Assembly: GCA_934630555.1 (NCBI GenBank)
Contig: CAKTXB010000125.1
Span: forward strand, 1 to 6,027
DNA length: 6,027 nt
Origin: an uncultured Oscillospiraceae bacterium
Lineage (GTDB): Bacteria; Bacillota; Clostridia; Oscillospirales; Oscillospiraceae
Reading direction: 5' to 3'
The position numbers and the translations under genes are program-made. Within the stretch, counting starts at the first letter, position 1. The number at the start of each line of letters is the position of its first letter. Positions 5,867 through 6,027 of the stretch are shown here, one piece after another. Under the pieces are notes generated by a model, which ran no database searches, was not told the origin of the DNA, and worked only from the letters and a program-made list of their open reading frames with translations.

Positions 5867-5894
5867 GGCCGCCCCGGCGGGAGCCGGGGCGGCC
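5867..5894. terminator. GC-rich hairpin terminator at the end of the tail operon
   Basis: Left arm GGCCGCCCCGGC (5867-5878), loop GGGA, right arm GCCGGGGCGGCC (5883-5894): a perfect 12-bp stem, starting 4 nt after the stop codon. On the + strand it is followed by TAAACG, with no U-run. Read on the - strand, it is followed by CTTTTC. So it has a partial U-tract only for leftward transcripts, although its position says it ends the + strand operon. It may serve both directions or protect the 3' end of the tail transcript. Confidence 0.6.
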
Positions 5895-5920
5895 TAAACG
5901 TGTCAAAAAGCCTCGCAGAG

Positions 5921-5940
5921 TTCGCGCCCGCAGGCGCGAA
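5921..5940. repeat. Perfect 8-bp inverted repeat (hairpin 2)
   Basis: TTCGCGCC (5921-5928), loop CGCA, GGCGCGAA (5933-5940), followed by an A run and then TTTT at 5946-5949. The downstream T run is 5 nt away from the stem, so termination is possible but weak. Function is unknown. Confidence 0.5.
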
Positions 5941-5953
5941 AAAAGTTTTCATC

Positions 5954-5986
5954 ATTTTCGGCGGCGGCGTGTACGTCGCCGAAAAT
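5954..5986. repeat. 13-bp inverted repeat with 7-nt loop (hairpin 3)
   Basis: Left arm 5954-5966 pairs with 5974-5986: 13 pairs with a single G-U, outer part TTTTCGGCG against CGCCGAAAA, loop of 7 nt. The A/T-flanked stem resembles a bidirectional terminator, with TTTT before the left arm when read in reverse and AAAA then TACTTTA after the right arm. A role in termination is inferred only. Confidence 0.5.
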
Positions 5987-6027
5987 ACTTTACGCCATGC
6001 AAGTGTGGAATTTTTGTGCCAAAGGCG

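Larger units (their letters stand above)
5863..6027. other. 165-nt non-coding tail with three hairpins
   Basis: After the YmfQ stop there is no credible reading frame on either strand up to the window edge. The stretch is less G-rich on the + strand than the operon and holds three separate perfect or near-perfect inverted repeats (5867-5894, 5921-5940, 5954-5986), plus short A/T runs. It looks like a transcription-termination zone, possibly overlapping a dispersed intergenic element. No promoter for a rightward gene could be supported. Confidence 0.6.

Noticed and set aside
5128..5955. 275-codon open frame on the - strand beginning in the intergenic hairpins
   Set aside because: Runs antisense through the YmfQ-like gene with a Pro/Arg/His-rich translation. 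Its start lies in the hairpin region, and there is no domain evidence.
1..6027. CRISPR array, tRNA, rRNA, insertion sequence or attachment site
   Set aside because: No regularly spaced repeats, cloverleaf-like sequence, transposase or recombinase frame, or convincing direct-repeat pair was seen on either strand.

Overview
The window holds the 3' two-thirds of a compact, single-strand operon for a contractile phage-tail-like particle. It reads, in order: tail sheath (C-terminal part only, cut by the window edge), tail tube, a tail-assembly-chaperone-position protein with a zinc-ribbon-like Cys cluster, a small 151-aa Ala/Gln-rich protein, a LysM baseplate protein (XkdP type), a baseplate hub (XkdQ/gpD/gp27 type), a short Mu gp45/gpV-like spike, a gp25/gpW-like wedge protein, a baseplate J/gp47 protein (XkdT type) and a YmfQ/DUF2313 protein (XkdU, Mu gp48 type). 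All ten genes are on the + strand. They are almost gapless: four junctions are 4-nt ATGA overlaps, one is a 62-nt overlap, and the remaining gaps are 1 to 12 nt. A perfect 12-bp GC-rich hairpin begins 4 nt after the last stop codon, and the last 165 nt contain no credible gene but three hairpins.

The gene order follows the PBSX/Myoviridae-type tail module of Firmicutes, and the Shine-Dalgarno sequences (GGAGG types) are strong. Base composition is very GC-rich, with a heavy preference for G-ending codons (GCG, CTG, GTG, GAG, CAG, ACG). Together these suggest a high-GC member of the Clostridia, for example an Oscillospiraceae/Ruminococcaceae-type gut bacterium. This host assignment is inference.

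The most notable point is an absence. The slot between chaperone and LysM protein, where contractile-tailed phages and tailocins carry a tape measure gene (usually many hundreds of codons), holds only the 151-aa protein. The operon also closes right after the YmfQ-like gene, with no tail fibre, receptor-binding protein, holin or endolysin before the hairpin. Sheath, tube, hub, spike, wedge, J and YmfQ proteins all look intact, so this does not look like random decay. It could be a domesticated contractile apparatus with very short tails, with length set in another way, or with its length ruler encoded elsewhere.

Biologically, the sheath and tube would form the contractile barrel, the chaperone-slot and 151-aa proteins would act in tube assembly, the LysM, hub and spike proteins would form the central baseplate, and the gp25, J and YmfQ proteins would form the wedges that trigger contraction.
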